The notes below the pieces were generated by a model, which worked only from the letters and a program-made list of their open reading frames with translations, was not told the DNA's origin and searched no databases. Shown here piece by piece: positions 6,305-6,847 of a stretch of 6,847 nt of DNA. A program made the translations under genes and the position numbers. The number at the start of each line of letters is the position of its first letter. Position 1 is the stretch's first letter. Origin of the DNA: Acidobacteriota bacterium (GTDB lineage Bacteria; Acidobacteriota; UBA890; WLXD01); NCBI GenBank assembly GCA_022571615.1, contig JACZXM010000158.1:1-6847 (forward strand), given 5' to 3'.

Positions 6305-6847
6305 TTAAGGTTGGGAGATCGTAAAGCCCACGAGGTCTGTGTTCACCCACCGGCCCAATCTCAATCGGGCTGCGACCCTCCAGAGATATTGCACGCCGGG
6401 CTCGAACCGGACGGTCGCGGGCGGGGCGACGCCGGTTGCCCCCGTTTCTAACTCCCAGAGCACCACGCCCTGCTCGTCGTATACCGTAATCCTATACATG
6501 TCATACATATCGGCGGGCCCCGCAACCGACCAGCTGAACTGGCCCAGCGCTGGCACCTGGCCGATCGGAGATTGCAGTTCTGGCGCAGACACCACGCCGC
6601 TGGTCGATTCGCGTTCCACCGGTGCCCGCCCGACGTCCACATCGATCGATCGAATCAATAGGAGTCCCGCTACGGCCGCGGCCGCGGCTAAGGACGCGGT
6701 TGTCATCACACGCCGAGCGATCGAGTGCCGCGGGGATCGCACCCGGCGCGCGCCCTCGATTTCGTTGAGTTCGGCGGCGATAGGCTCTGATTTCAGAGCA
6801 TGCACCAATGACGTAGCCGCTCGCCGGCAGCGAGCGCAGATTGCGAG
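6305..6847 (-). CDS. Transmembrane zinc-finger anti-sigma factor, partial at the N-terminus
   Basis: The frame is open from the right edge, giving 180 residues before the TAA at 6307-6305. A shorter reading from a TTG at 6808 is possible but would cut off the motif, so the gene most likely begins outside. The first residues in the window are LAICARCRRAA, matching the CxxC half of the H-x3-C-x2-C zinc-binding anti-sigma (ZAS, zf-HC2) motif. A basic segment (RRVRSPRHSIARR) precedes one membrane helix at window residues about 48-65, so the N-terminus is cytoplasmic. The outer part ends in a fibronectin-III-like fold (about 104-180; FSWSVAGPAD, VLWELETG, YLWRVAARLRLGRW). Such proteins bind and hold an ECF sigma factor, whose gene normally lies just upstream. 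The outer domain could sense an envelope signal. It is followed after 9 nt by the TPR-CHAT gene, so they are very likely one operon. Identification rests on half a motif plus topology. Confidence 0.75.
   Translation of the reverse strand, partial: LAICARCRRAATSLVHALKSEPIAAELNEIEGARRVRSPRHSIARRVMTTASLAAAAAVAGLLLIRSIDVDVGRAPVERESTSGVVSAPELQSPIGQVPALGQFSWSVAGPADMYDMYRITVYDEQGVVLWELETGATGVAPPATVRFEPGVQYLWRVAARLRLGRWVNTDLVGFTISQP

Overview
The window reads as a GC-rich bacterial chromosome fragment in which every supported gene lies on the minus strand. The style of the genes suggests Gemmatimonadota or a similar soil lineage such as Acidobacteriota: lipoproteins starting with a 'CGDD/CGDG' mature end, Ig-like domains joined to RCC1 repeats, and a TPR-CHAT protein behind a zinc-finger anti-sigma factor. 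This assignment is inference from style, not from a marker gene.

Layout in the direction of transcription (right to left). (1) 6847-6305: most of a membrane anti-sigma factor, cut by the window edge inside its zinc finger, with one membrane segment and a fibronectin-III-like outer domain. (2) 6295-3047: a 1082-residue TPR-CHAT protein with about twelve TPR units and a C-terminal caspase-like CHAT domain. It starts 9 nt after the previous stop. Its expected catalytic Cys is present (C987), but the expected His before Gly is Tyr (Y942). (3) 3050-984: a 688-residue lipoprotein with three Ig-like modules and a seven-unit RCC1 propeller, joined to gene 2 by a 4-nt ATGA overlap. (4) After a 173-nt gap, 810-1 (continuing outside): a second Ig-like lipoprotein with 270 codons in the window and no stop.

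Genes 1 to 3 are packed like one operon and very probably are co-transcribed, most likely behind an ECF sigma factor gene beyond position 6847. A plausible reading is an envelope signalling cassette: a sigma/anti-sigma switch, a scaffold-plus-protease-fold protein, and a surface propeller. The pairing of a TPR-CHAT protein with sigma-factor control recalls the CRISPR-associated Csx29-Csx30-RpoE system, but there is no CRISPR component here. No RNA gene, mobile element, CRISPR array or convincing terminator was seen.
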